From Pseudomonadota bacterium (GTDB lineage Bacteria > Pseudomonadota > Alphaproteobacteria > Sneathiellales > Sneathiellaceae): a stretch of 64,000 nucleotides of DNA. Positions 46,714 through 54,909 of the stretch are shown piece by piece; within the stretch, counting starts at the first letter, position 1, and every line of letters starts with the position of its first letter. The DNA lies in contig JANSXH010000016.1 of NCBI GenBank assembly GCA_024743055.1, positions 1 through 64,000 on the forward strand, given 5' to 3'. The position numbers and the translations under genes were made by a program. The notes beneath the pieces were generated by a model. It had not been told where the DNA came from, ran no database searches, and worked only from the letters and a program-made list of their open reading frames with translations.

Positions 46714-46759
46714 TTTATATAATAAGTGAAAATTTGTTTGTAAGAATTTAGGAGCTGCT

Positions 46760-47611
46760 TTGCCGAAATTTATTCATTTTGCGCTGATTTGTGCTGTTTT
46801 TGCAGGATATGGTCTGCTGGACAGCCGTGGCGCCTTCGCCAGCGGGGCGTCGGAATGGGTTGTATCCGACCAGACGCGCATCCGCCTGATATCCGAATAT
46901 GACGGTGTCAAAGGTCATGATTCCCTAAAAATCGGTCTCCAGGTGCAGTTGGCGCCGGGCTGGAAGATCTATTGGCGCAACCCTGGAGATGCCGGGATAC
47001 CCCCGCAGTTTAACTGGGCCGGCTCAACAAATTTGCAAACGGCTGAAGTGCATTGGCCCCGGCCAGAGGAATTTGATGTCTTCGGGCTCACCACTTGGGG
47101 ATATCATGATGAGGTCGTCTATCCGATTACGGTGTCACTAAAAGACAAGGGTGCACCGCTCGATCTGAAGCTCGATCTTTTTTTTGGCATTTGTGAACAG
47201 GTCTGTATCCCGTACCGCGAGGAATTGTCTCTTTCCCTGAATAGCGGGCAGGGTGCGGTTTCCGGCGAAGCGGGCCTGATCAAGGAATTTGTAGCGCTTG
47301 TCCCACCAACCATCGGTAGTGAAGGGTCACAGATCAGCTCAGCCGAGGCAACGGCCCTCGGCAATACAGACTTTACCGTCCAGGCCGTCTCAACATCATC
47401 CTTTCAAAAACCCGGCGTCATCGTCGAAGGAAAAGATGGAACCTATTTCTCCCCCGAATCCGCGACGGTTTCCGCTGATGGCCGGGAAGTAGAGTTCACC
47501 ATTTCCGCCGAGCTATTAAAGAAAACGGACAGGATTGCCGGAGAAGAAATCCTTGTTACCATCTATGACGAGGGCTTCGCCGCGGAGGGGCACCTTCGCG
47601 TTAAACAATAA
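46760..47611 (+). CDS. exported DsbD-alpha-like domain protein
   Basis: 283 aa secreted protein made only of the N-terminal immunoglobulin-like domain of disulfide reductase DsbD (PF11412-type). Signal peptide ends near AFASG. Landmarks: APGWKIYWRNPGDAGIPPQFNW and the redox pair C145-E-Q-V-C149 in FFGICEQVCIPYREEL. The membrane domain and the thioredoxin domain of DsbD are absent and not nearby. The TTG start has TTAGGAG five bases upstream. A role in periplasmic thiol transfer or copper/cytochrome biogenesis is inference. Confidence 0.85.
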   Translation: MPKFIHFALICAVFAGYGLLDSRGAFASGASEWVVSDQTRIRLISEYDGVKGHDSLKIGLQVQLAPGWKIYWRNPGDAGIPPQFNWAGSTNLQTAEVHWPRPEEFDVFGLTTWGYHDEVVYPITVSLKDKGAPLDLKLDLFFGICEQVCIPYREELSLSLNSGQGAVSGEAGLIKEFVALVPPTIGSEGSQISSAEATALGNTDFTVQAVSTSSFQKPGVIVEGKDGTYFSPESATVSADGREVEFTISAELLKKTDRIAGEEILVTIYDEGFAAEGHLRVKQ

Positions 47612-47712
47612 AATTACATTTGGACTTACGGAAAGCTTTTTATTTTCGCCTGCACCATTATGTTATGATTACTCAATTCCGTTAATCAGACAGATAATCA
47701 TAGGAAAAGACA

Positions 47713-48192
47713 ATGACGATAAAAGTAGGTGATTCACTCCCCGACGTAGACCTCATGGAAATGACTGAGGCCGGACCTTCAAAAGTTTCGGTTTCGGATC
47801 TGTTTGGCGGCAAGAAAGTCGCCCTGTTTGCCGTTCCGGGTGCTTATACTCCAACCTGTTCTGCGAAGCACCTACCGGGTTTTGTCGACAACGCTGATAA
47901 CCTGGCCTCAAAAGGCGTCGACGCAATTGTTTGCCTGTCCGTTAATGATCCCTTCGTTATGGGTGCCTGGGGCAAAGATCATAATGCGGGCCCTGTACGC
48001 ATGGTTGCAGATCCGGATGCCGCTTTTACCAAAGCCATGAATGTTGAGTTTGATGCCTCTGGCGCCGGCCTTGGCATTCGTTCCCGCCGCTATTCCATGG
48101 TTGTCGACGATGGCGTTGTCTCACAGCTTAACCTCGAAGAAACCGGTGGTTTTGAGGTGTCTGACGCCGACACGTTGCTTGGACAGCTTTAA
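47713..48192 (+). CDS. peroxiredoxin, Prx5 type
   Basis: Thiol peroxidase of 159 aa. The peroxidatic cysteine C49 is in the motif PGAYTPTCSAKHLPGF, and the conserved arginine is in GIRSRRYSMVVDDG. No second conserved cysteine is present after C49 other than C74 (VCLSVNDPF), so it may rely on glutathione/glutaredoxin, consistent with gshA in the window. Well-formed upstream GGAAAAGAC site. Located as a single gene. Confidence 0.94.
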   Translation: MTIKVGDSLPDVDLMEMTEAGPSKVSVSDLFGGKKVALFAVPGAYTPTCSAKHLPGFVDNADNLASKGVDAIVCLSVNDPFVMGAWGKDHNAGPVRMVADPDAAFTKAMNVEFDASGAGLGIRSRRYSMVVDDGVVSQLNLEETGGFEVSDADTLLGQL

Positions 48193-48205
48193 TCTGACCC
48201 AATAA

Positions 48206-48231
48206 CCGGGGAAGGTGACAGCTTTCCCCGG
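48206..48231 (+). other. GC-rich hairpin after peroxiredoxin
   Basis: Stem CCGGGGAAGG / CTTTCCCCGG (one G-T pair) with loop TGACAG, 13 nt past the peroxiredoxin stop. No T tract follows, so it is not a canonical terminator; it could stabilise the upstream message or mark Rho-dependent termination. Confidence 0.5.
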
Positions 48232-48249
48232 ATCACAAAGGAGAAGGAC

Positions 48250-48729
48250 ATGAAGGTTTCAGTAGGATTTGCCATCGCGGCTCTCACATTGGGATTTTCT
48301 TCCTTCGCCACGGCCGGTGATTTTCACGATGGAGTTCGGGTTCTTGATTCGGGCGACTCCGTTGGCGCCATCGCCCATTTCAAACGCTGTTCCGACAAAG
48401 GCGAAATCCGTTGCCAGGTCGCCTATGCCAGTTTCCTGCAAAGAGGAGAGGGCGTTCGCCAGGATCTTCAGGCTGCCTTTGATCTTTATTATAAGGCGGC
48501 CATGAGCGGTGATGCGACGGCTCAACTAAATCTCGGGGAATTTTATGAACAGGGGCAGGTCGTTTCGGCTGATCCAAAAGAGGCCGTGGTCTGGTATAGC
48601 CTTGCGGCTGATCAGGGCAGGGGCTGGGCGCAGGCTCGAAAAGATGACCTCGTTCGGAGCCTGTCACCGGAAGATATGAGTGTGATCGAGATCCGCATTA
48701 AAGAGCTGACCGAAAGCCAAAAAGGCTAA
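48250..48729 (+). CDS. exported Sel1/TPR-like repeat protein
   Basis: 159 aa protein with a signal peptide (cleavage near ATAGD) and two Sel1-like repeats: [20 protein letters not shown]... and ...[38 protein letters not shown]. Such repeats mediate protein contacts in the periplasm. AAAGGAGAAGG gives a strong start. Its stop overlaps the rnhA stop by a few bases on the opposite strand. Confidence 0.83.
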   Translation: MKVSVGFAIAALTLGFSSFATAGDFHDGVRVLDSGDSVGAIAHFKRCSDKGEIRCQVAYASFLQRGEGVRQDLQAAFDLYYKAAMSGDATAQLNLGEFYEQGQVVSADPKEAVVWYSLAADQGRGWAQARKDDLVRSLSPEDMSVIEIRIKELTESQKG

Positions 48730-49172
48730 CGACGGTATTTTGCCATACCTTTGTTGGCAAGTTCGTCGGCCTTCTCATTGCCGGCATGGCCCGCATGCCC
48801 CTTCACCCATTTCCAGGTCACCTGATGTTGCTGGATGGCATCATCGAGGCGGAGCCAGAGATCCTTATTTTTGACCGGTTTTTTCGCCGCGGTCTTCCAG
48901 CCGTTGCGCTTCCAGTTACTGATCCACTTGGTGATGCCATCTTTGACATAGGTGCTGTCGGTATGCAGCTCCACCGTTGACCCTTTTTTCAAGGCCCCCA
49001 ATGCTTCAACTGCACCCGTAAGTTCCATGCGGTTATTGGTGGTTTCCGGATGCCCCCCGCAAATCTCCTTCGAGCTGCCATTATATTCCAGTAATGCACC
49101 CCAACCTCCGGGGCCAGGGTTGCCGGAACAGGCACCGTCCGTATGAATGACGACAACGTTATTTTTCACCAT
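48726..49172 (-). CDS. rnhA: ribonuclease HI
   Basis: Degrades the RNA strand of RNA-DNA hybrids. The 148 aa protein has all four catalytic carboxylates, D12 ([11 protein letters not shown]), E50 (NNRMELTG), D72 (HTDSTYV) and D136 (EKADELAN), a constant +2 shift from E. coli numbering. The basic protrusion [16 protein letters not shown] is also kept. Convergent with the Sel1 gene and divergent from the CheZ-like gene over 205 nt. Confidence 0.97.
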   Translation of the reverse strand: MVKNNVVVIHTDGACSGNPGPGGWGALLEYNGSSKEICGGHPETTNNRMELTGAVEALGALKKGSTVELHTDSTYVKDGITKWISNWKRNGWKTAAKKPVKNKDLWLRLDDAIQQHQVTWKWVKGHAGHAGNEKADELANKGMAKYRR

Positions 49173-49283
49173 AAATCTCTCAAATATTACAGGTTAAGCA
49201 AACAGGAAGTGAGCGAGTATTTCCAATTACAGGGCTCTTAGCATGATTGGAGTCGGCCAGCAAATTCGCAATAGTCATATTAA

Positions 49284-49298
49284 TTAACCGAAAATTAG
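49284..49298. promoter_or_regulatory. CtrA-like site TTAA-N7-TTAG upstream of CheZ-like gene
   Basis: One mismatch from the TTAA-N7-TTAA consensus, 80 nt upstream of the CheZ-like gene. In alphaproteobacteria CtrA often controls motility and chemotaxis genes, so the position is sensible, but the region is AT-rich and chance is possible. Confidence 0.3.
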
Positions 49299-49377
49299 CT
49301 CCTTTCATGAATTCTGTCCTCTTGAATGAATTGAAATTGCGTATCTTGTAACGATGAGTAAAGGCTTTAGTTAGGCA

Positions 49378-50103
49378 ATGCAGAAAAAACTTTTCTCCGC
49401 GGAAATCAAACAGTTTTCACATCCGGGCCAGACGGTTACCACTCCGACAGGAGATGGTATGACAGAACAGCAGTATCTCAATCTGCTGGGCGCCATAAAT
49501 TCCCTTCGCCAGGATCTGACGGCGGAAGGCGTAATTGAAGTGCCTGTTGAAAAGGATGAATCAGTCCATGAAATGGAAGTGGCTGAGTTTGTCAAACTGC
49601 GGGAGGAGTTGCAGGAGCTTTCTGAAGTCATTATGGAAACCCGACGGGAGATTGCCTCATTGCAATCCAATGCATCGGGTAAGAAACTCAATGCCATGTC
49701 AGACCAGCTGGATGCGGTTGTTCTTGATACGGAAGAGGCGACAAACGCTATCCTTGAGGCTGTCGAAACCATCGAAACCCAGAATGAAAGCCTGGAACTT
49801 AATGCCAGTACTGCGGCCGAAAATGAGATTTCAGAAACCATTGGCGGGGCGGTTATGCAGATTTACGAAGCCTGTAACTTCCAGGATATTTCAGGTCAGC
49901 GGATCTCCAAAGTGGTCAGCACCCTGAACTTTGTTGAAGAACGGGTGAAGAAGATGATCGATATTCTTGGCGGCGATGACGAGCTTGAAGAAATCGAAAT
50001 CGTCGAGCAGGATGTACAGATGGACGATGAGGTGGAACTCAGCGGACCGCAGCCTGACGGCCATGAAATCTCTCAGGATGAAATTGATTCCCTATTTGAC
50101 TAA
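49378..50103 (+). CDS. CheZ-like CheY phosphatase
   Basis: 241 aa, mostly helical protein. The CheZ active-site segment is clear: YEACNFQDISGQRISKVV at 163-180, with D170 and Q174 matching E. coli D143 and Q147, the residue that positions water for CheY-P hydrolysis. The end EISQDEIDSLFD resembles the C-terminal CheY-binding peptide of CheZ and FliM. A long central coiled coil (60-160) fits the four-helix hairpin. It stands alone, with no other che or fli gene in the window. The N-terminal 30 residues are poorly conserved and the start may be at residue 28. Confidence 0.83.
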   Translation: MQKKLFSAEIKQFSHPGQTVTTPTGDGMTEQQYLNLLGAINSLRQDLTAEGVIEVPVEKDESVHEMEVAEFVKLREELQELSEVIMETRREIASLQSNASGKKLNAMSDQLDAVVLDTEEATNAILEAVETIETQNESLELNASTAAENEISETIGGAVMQIYEACNFQDISGQRISKVVSTLNFVEERVKKMIDILGGDDELEEIEIVEQDVQMDDEVELSGPQPDGHEISQDEIDSLFD

Positions 50104-50117
50104 ACCTGCCCGGGTAG

Positions 50118-51083
50118 TCAATCCAGTCCATATGCGGCGGCACTGGTCACCGCCTGATGAAACTGAAGTTTCTTGTAATATTCGATGGGGTCCTTAGGTT
50201 TAACCAGGGCCCCTTCTATTTGATTGAGCCAATCATATAATCTGGTCAGCAGAAACCGAACTGACGCTCCCCTGCAGAGCAAGGGCAGGCAGTTCATTTC
50301 TGCGTCTGAAAAAGGCCGTACGCTGCGATATCCGTTCAGCAGCTTTCGCGCCTTTGTGATGTTGAAACTACCATCGCTTTCGAAACACCAGGCATTCAGG
50401 CAAATGGCGAGGTCGTAAGCAAAAAAATCATTGCAGGCGAAATAGTAATCGATAACACCGCTGACTTTATCGTTGAGGAAAAAGATATTGTCCGGGAACA
50501 AATCCGCATGAATGACACCGCTAGGCAATTCCGACGGCCAATGTTTCTCCAAATAATCAAGCTCTTCCTCGACGGCAGAAAACAGGTCCGGGAAAAGCTG
50601 GTCGGGATTATCCGTCCGACAGCTATCAAAAAGCGGCCGCCAGTTTTCGACAGACAAGGTGTTGGTTCGCGACAATTCAAAACTGCCGCTGATGGTATGT
50701 AATCTGGCGAGAGTATCGCCGAGCAAGGAGCAATGAAGCGCTTCTCCCCTTCGGACGGAGCGTCCATCCAGAAACTCAATAATGGCGGAGGGGCGACCGG
50801 CTACCTCTTTTAAGGTGGCGCCATCCTTTGCCGGAATAGGCCTGGGAGAAACGAAGCCATTGGCGGCCAGATGTTCCATGAGGCCCAGAAAAAAAGGCAA
50901 ATCCTCCGTCCGGACGCGCTTTTCATACAAAGTCAGAAAGTAAAAGCCTTTATCCGTATGCAGAAAATAGTTTGAATTCTCCACACCCTCGGCAATCCCC
51001 TTATAGGAGAGCGCCTTGCCGATATCATATTGGGATAGCAGGCCATCCAATTCGTCGTCGGAAATTTCAGTATAAACGGCCAT
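50118..51083 (-). CDS. thrB: homoserine kinase, APH-fold type
   Basis: Phosphorylates homoserine for threonine synthesis; product is the substrate of ThrC. The 321 aa protein starts MAVYTEISDDELDGLLSQYDIG, continues GVENSNYFL and GRPSAIIEFLDG, and carries the catalytic motif HADLFPDN (H192, D194, N199), followed by GVIDYYFACND. This is the choline-kinase-fold homoserine kinase common in alphaproteobacteria, not the GHMP type. Downstream of ispH on the same strand, a conserved pairing. Confidence 0.94.
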   Translation of the reverse strand: MAVYTEISDDELDGLLSQYDIGKALSYKGIAEGVENSNYFLHTDKGFYFLTLYEKRVRTEDLPFFLGLMEHLAANGFVSPRPIPAKDGATLKEVAGRPSAIIEFLDGRSVRRGEALHCSLLGDTLARLHTISGSFELSRTNTLSVENWRPLFDSCRTDNPDQLFPDLFSAVEEELDYLEKHWPSELPSGVIHADLFPDNIFFLNDKVSGVIDYYFACNDFFAYDLAICLNAWCFESDGSFNITKARKLLNGYRSVRPFSDAEMNCLPLLCRGASVRFLLTRLYDWLNQIEGALVKPKDPIEYYKKLQFHQAVTSAAAYGLD

Positions 51084-51138
51084 GGGGTATTCTTAACTTC
51101 TCTGGACGACGGGGTGAATTGAGACTTATCCTGAAACC

Positions 51139-52089
51139 TTAGGCCTCTTCAAGTACTTTGGGCATTTTGAAGACAACTTGTTCCTGATTGGTGACGATTT
51201 CCTTGACCTCTATCTCATAGCGGGTGGAGAAGGCGTCGACAACTTCTTCGACCAAAGTCTCGGGGGCTGAGGCACCGGCTGTGATGCCGATGGTGGTTGT
51301 ATTCTCAAGGCGATCCCAGGGGATGTCAGTTGCCCGTTGGACGAGGGCCACCGTGCTACAGCCGGACTTCTGGGCGACTTCAACCAGCCGCATGGAATTT
51401 GAGGAATTTGGCGCGCCGATGACCAGCAAGCCGTCACACTGATCTGCAAGCACTTTGACAGCTGCTTGACGGTTTGTTGTGGCGTAGCAGATATCTTCCT
51501 TCTTGGGGCTGGCGATGTCGGGGAATCGCTTACGTAATGTGTCAACAATACCCTTCGTCTCATCCACGGAAAGGGTTGTCTGGGTCAAATAGGCAAGGCC
51601 TTTGCCAGGTTGCTTCGGTTCGAAGGCTTCAGCCTCTGCTTCGGTCTCCACCAGCGTAATTTTCCCTTCATCCAGTTGGCCCATGGTGCCGATGACCTCA
51701 GGATGCCCCTTGTGCCCGATGAGAATGACCTCCAGATCATCTTTTTCATGCCGCTCGGCTTCCCGATGCACTTTGCTGACCAGCGGGCAGGTGGCGTCAA
51801 TATAGAACATGTTGCGGTTTTCTGCTTCTTGCGGGACGGATTTGGCCACCCCGTGGGCGGAGAAGATTACCGGAACATCTTTGGGAACATCGGAAAGCTC
51901 ATCGACAAACACCGCGCCTTTGCGTTCCAGATTTTCGACCACGAAGCGGTTATGAACGATTTCATGGCGGACATAAACGGGTGCGCCGTATTTTTCCAGG
52001 GCGCGTTCTACGATCTGGATGGCGCGATCGACCCCGGCACAAAACCCTCTCGGCGCGGCAAGAAGCAAAGTACGCTTGGCTTTATCCAT
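51139..52089 (-). CDS. ispH: 4-hydroxy-3-methylbut-2-enyl diphosphate reductase
   Basis: Last enzyme of the MEP isoprenoid pathway, an iron-sulfur enzyme. With ATG at 52089 (GAGGA upstream) it has 316 aa; an earlier in-frame start adds eight unneeded residues. Cluster cysteines are C17 ([12 protein letters not shown]), C101 ([11 protein letters not shown]) and C201 ([11 protein letters not shown]). Other motifs are [20 protein letters not shown] and GAPNSSNS. Transcribed ahead of thrB with a 55-nt gap. Confidence 0.96.
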   Translation of the reverse strand: MDKAKRTLLLAAPRGFCAGVDRAIQIVERALEKYGAPVYVRHEIVHNRFVVENLERKGAVFVDELSDVPKDVPVIFSAHGVAKSVPQEAENRNMFYIDATCPLVSKVHREAERHEKDDLEVILIGHKGHPEVIGTMGQLDEGKITLVETEAEAEAFEPKQPGKGLAYLTQTTLSVDETKGIVDTLRKRFPDIASPKKEDICYATTNRQAAVKVLADQCDGLLVIGAPNSSNSMRLVEVAQKSGCSTVALVQRATDIPWDRLENTTTIGITAGASAPETLVEEVVDAFSTRYEIEVKEIVTNQEQVVFKMPKVLEEA

Positions 52090-52248
52090 GTCGGTCCTCA
52101 ATGGAAAAATCAAAATTTACGGAAAAGACGTTGATTTAAGGGCCAGCCATCATCCCGTAGCTTGCCATATAGCGCAGTCCATCCTAAGTTTGGCGGATTA
52201 TTACATCAGATTCAGTGGAAACACCAGATTGGGTTAAGGGTAAAAATA

Positions 52249-52491
52249 ATGTCAGAACCGAATATGCCGCAAAAAGCGCCTTACAAGGTGGAAGTGGAAG
52301 AAGGTAAGAAATATTTCTGGTGTTCCTGTGGGCTCAGTAGCAAACAACCCTTTTGTGACGGCTCCCATAGTACGACCGAATTTAAGCCGGTTCTGTTCAA
52401 TGCGCCGGAAACAAAGGCTGTATTTTTCTGCGGCTGTAAAAAGACAGCGGCAAATCCTCTCTGCGATGGCTCGCATAATAAAATCGGTTAA
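52249..52491 (+). CDS. double CDGSH iron-sulfur protein
   Basis: 80 aa cytoplasmic protein with two CDGSH-type [2Fe-2S] sites. Site 1: C25, C27, C36, H40 (CSCGLSSKQPFCDGSH). Site 2: C61, C63, C72, H76 (CGCKKTAANPLCDGSH). I start it at the ATG at 52249 with TTAAGGG eight bases upstream; the frame stays open further upstream but that part is not conserved. Such bacterial mitoNEET-like proteins are redox or cluster-transfer factors; the partner is unknown. Followed after 11 nt by a lipoprotein gene. Confidence 0.9.
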   Translation: MSEPNMPQKAPYKVEVEEGKKYFWCSCGLSSKQPFCDGSHSTTEFKPVLFNAPETKAVFFCGCKKTAANPLCDGSHNKIG

Positions 52492-52502
52492 ACTGGTTTC
52501 TA

Positions 52503-53072
52503 ATGACTTTTCCATTTTCAAGCCTGGTGTTTCGTAAAACCCGGATGGCGGCTCTGCTGGCGGCTCCCTTGTTTCTTGGTGCCTGTAGTGGCTCTGTTGA
52601 TACAGGTATTTTCAATATTTTTGAGGAATCGGTACCTCTCCCATGCCCGCGTGTCGAAGTGTTGCCGGGGACCGATACCATCGCTATCTATCGCGAAGGA
52701 GCGGGGCGGGATCTGGTAGATGTGCGATTTGAAGGCGCGTTGGAGGCCGTAAGCGGCATTTGCCAATATGTGGATGATGATTCGGCCGTTGTCGTCGAGC
52801 TGGTCATACAGATCGGGGCGATTAAGGGGCCGGCCGCTGATAGTCAGATTGAGGAATTTCCTTTCTTTGTTGCCATCGCCGAGCGCTCTGGCGAAATTGT
52901 TGCCAAGAAAGTGTTTAATAGCCCCATTGAAATTCCCGGCGCCCGCCGTCGCGGTGCCGTGCAGGAGGAGATTGAACAGCGCATTCCGCTTAAAGGCGGC
53001 AAGTCCGGGGCGGACTATGTCATCATTTACGGCTTCCAATTGACGCAGGAGCAGCTTGATCGGCGGAAGTAA
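52503..53072 (+). CDS. putative lipoprotein of unknown function
   Basis: 189 aa protein. A basic N-terminus and hydrophobic stretch end in the lipobox LGAC with C28. The mature region has PCPRVEVLPGTDTIAIYREGAGRDLVDVRFEG, a segment I associate with uncharacterised alphaproteobacterial lipoproteins, then an acidic region and a basic C-terminus (GAVQEEIEQRIPLKGGKSGADYVIIYGFQLTQEQLDRRK). No enzyme motif seen. Probably in one transcript with the CDGSH gene. Confidence 0.8.
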   Translation: MTFPFSSLVFRKTRMAALLAAPLFLGACSGSVDTGIFNIFEESVPLPCPRVEVLPGTDTIAIYREGAGRDLVDVRFEGALEAVSGICQYVDDDSAVVVELVIQIGAIKGPAADSQIEEFPFFVAIAERSGEIVAKKVFNSPIEIPGARRRGAVQEEIEQRIPLKGGKSGADYVIIYGFQLTQEQLDRRK

Positions 53073-53098
53073 ATGGGGGTTCTGTCTGAACAACTTGT

Positions 53099-53126
53099 TT
53101 GACTAATGAGATTCGATCACTATTAT
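53099..53126 (+). promoter_or_regulatory. sigma-70-type promoter of the glycine cleavage operon
   Basis: TTGACT (53099-53104), 16-nt spacer, TATTAT (53121-53126). Transcription would start near 53133, about 15-20 nt before the first riboswitch aptamer. The position just upstream of the riboswitch and downstream of the lipoprotein stop supports it. Confidence 0.6.
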
Positions 53127-53147
53127 TTTGACCACATTCAGTAGATC

Positions 53148-53345
53148 CCAGCGGGAGAGATGGCATCAAGTCATCGCCGAAGGAGCAACCACCCCGGAAA
53201 CTCTCAGGCAACCGGACCGCAGGGGGATGAAACTCTGGAAAGCAAATCGCAATTGCGGTTTCACCGAAGGGGTAAGCGAAGTCCAGCTCGATCGAGAGCT
53301 TGAGGTCTTCGTCAAATCTCTCAGGTTATAGGACAGAGGGGGCTG
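53148..53345 (+). promoter_or_regulatory. tandem glycine riboswitch
   Basis: Two consecutive glycine aptamers in the leader of gcvT. Aptamer 1 (about 53150-53226) has GCGGGAGAGA, GCCGAAGGAGCAA, AAACTCTCAGGCAACCGGACCGC. Aptamer 2 (about 53229-53341) has ACTCTGGAAAGC, CACCGAAGGGGTAAGC, AAATCTCTCAGGTTATAGGACAGAGGGGG. These are the highly conserved cores of the class. Known biology: cooperative or tandem glycine sensing that turns on gcv genes when glycine is plentiful. No intrinsic terminator follows, so control of translation initiation near 53403 or an alternative fold at 53341-53400 is likely. Confidence 0.95.
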
Positions 53346-53402
53346 TGTTCAGCACGAAAATGCTGGGGCGACCTGACCTTTGACTTGAACTGAGAGCGAT
53401 CT

Positions 53403-54512
53403 ATGGGTGACAACAATCCGACTTTAAAAACGGTTCTCTATGACCTGCATGTTGAGCTTGGGGCCAAGATGGTTCCGTTCGCAGGTTATGATATGCCAGT
53501 CCAATATCCAGACGGCATTCTGACCGAGCATTTATGGACCCGCTCCGATGCCGGTCTCTTCGATGTCTCTCATATGGGGCAGTTGGTCATTTCCGGCAGC
53601 GATGTCGCGGCGGCGATTGAAACCTTGATACCAGGAGATATCCAGGCGCTTGCTCCCGGAGAGATGCGCTACAGCTTTCTCACAGACGAGAACGGCGGCA
53701 TTTATGATGATCTGATCGTTACGCGCCGGGAAAATGATCTGTTTGTCGTCGTCAACGCCGGCTGCAAGGCTCAGGACATCGAACTCCTGACAAACGGTCT
53801 AGCCGGCAAAGCAACGGTTACCGAATTAGCGGATCGGGCGCTGATTGCCCTGCAGGGCCCCAAGGCAGCTGAGGTGCTGGCGAGGTTTAATGGCGATGTG
53901 GCATCCATGTCCTTCATGACCTATCGTGAGCTGGATATCGCTGGTGTTCCTTGCTTCGTGACCCGCTCCGGCTATACGGGCGAAGATGGCTATGAAATCT
54001 CCATTCCAAATGCCCATGCCGTTGAATTAACCCGGAAATTACTGGCCGAGGAAGAAGTGGCACCTGTAGGATTAGGTGCCCGTGATTCCCTGCGCCTTGA
54101 AGCAGGCCTGTGTTTATATGGCCATGATCTTACTCTCGAGACCAACCCGATTTCCGCTGGCCTGCTCTGGTCAATTAGTAAGCGGCGGCGGGAGGAGGGT
54201 GGATTCCCTGGTGCAGACGTCATACAGGCGGAGATTACTAACAAGCCAAAGATGCGGCGGGTCGGTATTCTGCCTGAGGGTCGAGCGCCAGCACGTGAGC
54301 ATACGCAAATTGCAGATGAAAATGGTTCTGTTATTGGTGAGGTCACCTCAGGCGGGTTTTCGCCCAGCCTGCAGGCCCCGATTGCCATGGGATATGTTCC
54401 CCGCGACTTTGCAACCGTTGGAAAAGAAATCAATTTGCTTGTCAGAGGCAAAGCGCGCCCTGCGAAGGTCGTGAAAATGCCGTTTGTCGAGCAACGTTAC
54501 TACAGAGGCTAA
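53403..54512 (+). CDS. gcvT: glycine cleavage system T protein (aminomethyltransferase)
   Basis: Tetrahydrofolate-dependent aminomethyltransferase, 369 aa. Landmarks: [46 protein letters not shown] and [21 protein letters not shown] with the catalytic aspartate. Directly downstream of the tandem glycine riboswitch and 19 nt upstream of gcvH. The ribosome-binding site GAGAGCG is moderate, which fits riboswitch control of initiation. Confidence 0.97.
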   Translation: MGDNNPTLKTVLYDLHVELGAKMVPFAGYDMPVQYPDGILTEHLWTRSDAGLFDVSHMGQLVISGSDVAAAIETLIPGDIQALAPGEMRYSFLTDENGGIYDDLIVTRRENDLFVVVNAGCKAQDIELLTNGLAGKATVTELADRALIALQGPKAAEVLARFNGDVASMSFMTYRELDIAGVPCFVTRSGYTGEDGYEISIPNAHAVELTRKLLAEEEVAPVGLGARDSLRLEAGLCLYGHDLTLETNPISAGLLWSISKRRREEGGFPGADVIQAEITNKPKMRRVGILPEGRAPAREHTQIADENGSVIGEVTSGGFSPSLQAPIAMGYVPRDFATVGKEINLLVRGKARPAKVVKMPFVEQRYYRG

Positions 54513-54531
54513 CCAAAACCGGAGTAAAAAG

Positions 54532-54909
54532 ATGGCACTTAAATTTACCGAAGATCACGAATGGGTTCTCCTGGAAGGAGATGTAGCCACCATCGGCGTC
54601 AGCAACTATGCGCAAGAGCAGTTGGGTGACGTTGTTTTTGTTGAAGTACCGGAAGTTGGTGCGGATTTAGCGAAGGGCGAGGAACTTGCCGTCGTCGAGA
54701 GTGTGAAGGCTGCCTCAGAAGTCTATGCCCCAATTGGCGGCGAAGTGATCGAGGTCAATACGGAACTCGAAGATTCCCCGACCTTGGTCAATGAAGAACC
54801 AACGGGCGGCGGCTGGTTCGCCAAGATAAAGGTCACCGATAGCTCAGATCTGGATGAACTCATGGATGAAGCTGCCTACAAAAGTTATGTCGAAGGACTC
54901 GACGAATGA
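54532..54909 (+). CDS. gcvH: glycine cleavage system H protein
   Basis: Lipoyl carrier of the glycine cleavage complex. The ATG at 54532 (GGAG upstream) gives 125 aa; the longer open frame overlapping gcvT is not used. The lipoylated lysine is K59 in [17 protein letters not shown]. The N-terminus KFTEDHEWV is canonical. Its stop overlaps the gcvPA start by 4 nt (ATGA). Confidence 0.97.
   Translation: MALKFTEDHEWVLLEGDVATIGVSNYAQEQLGDVVFVEVPEVGADLAKGEELAVVESVKAASEVYAPIGGEVIEVNTELEDSPTLVNEEPTGGGWFAKIKVTDSSDLDELMDEAAYKSYVEGLDE

Noticed and set aside
48206..48231. Rho-independent terminator after peroxiredoxin
   Set aside because: The stem is strong but is followed by ATCACAAAGG with no T tract, so it is listed only as a hairpin.
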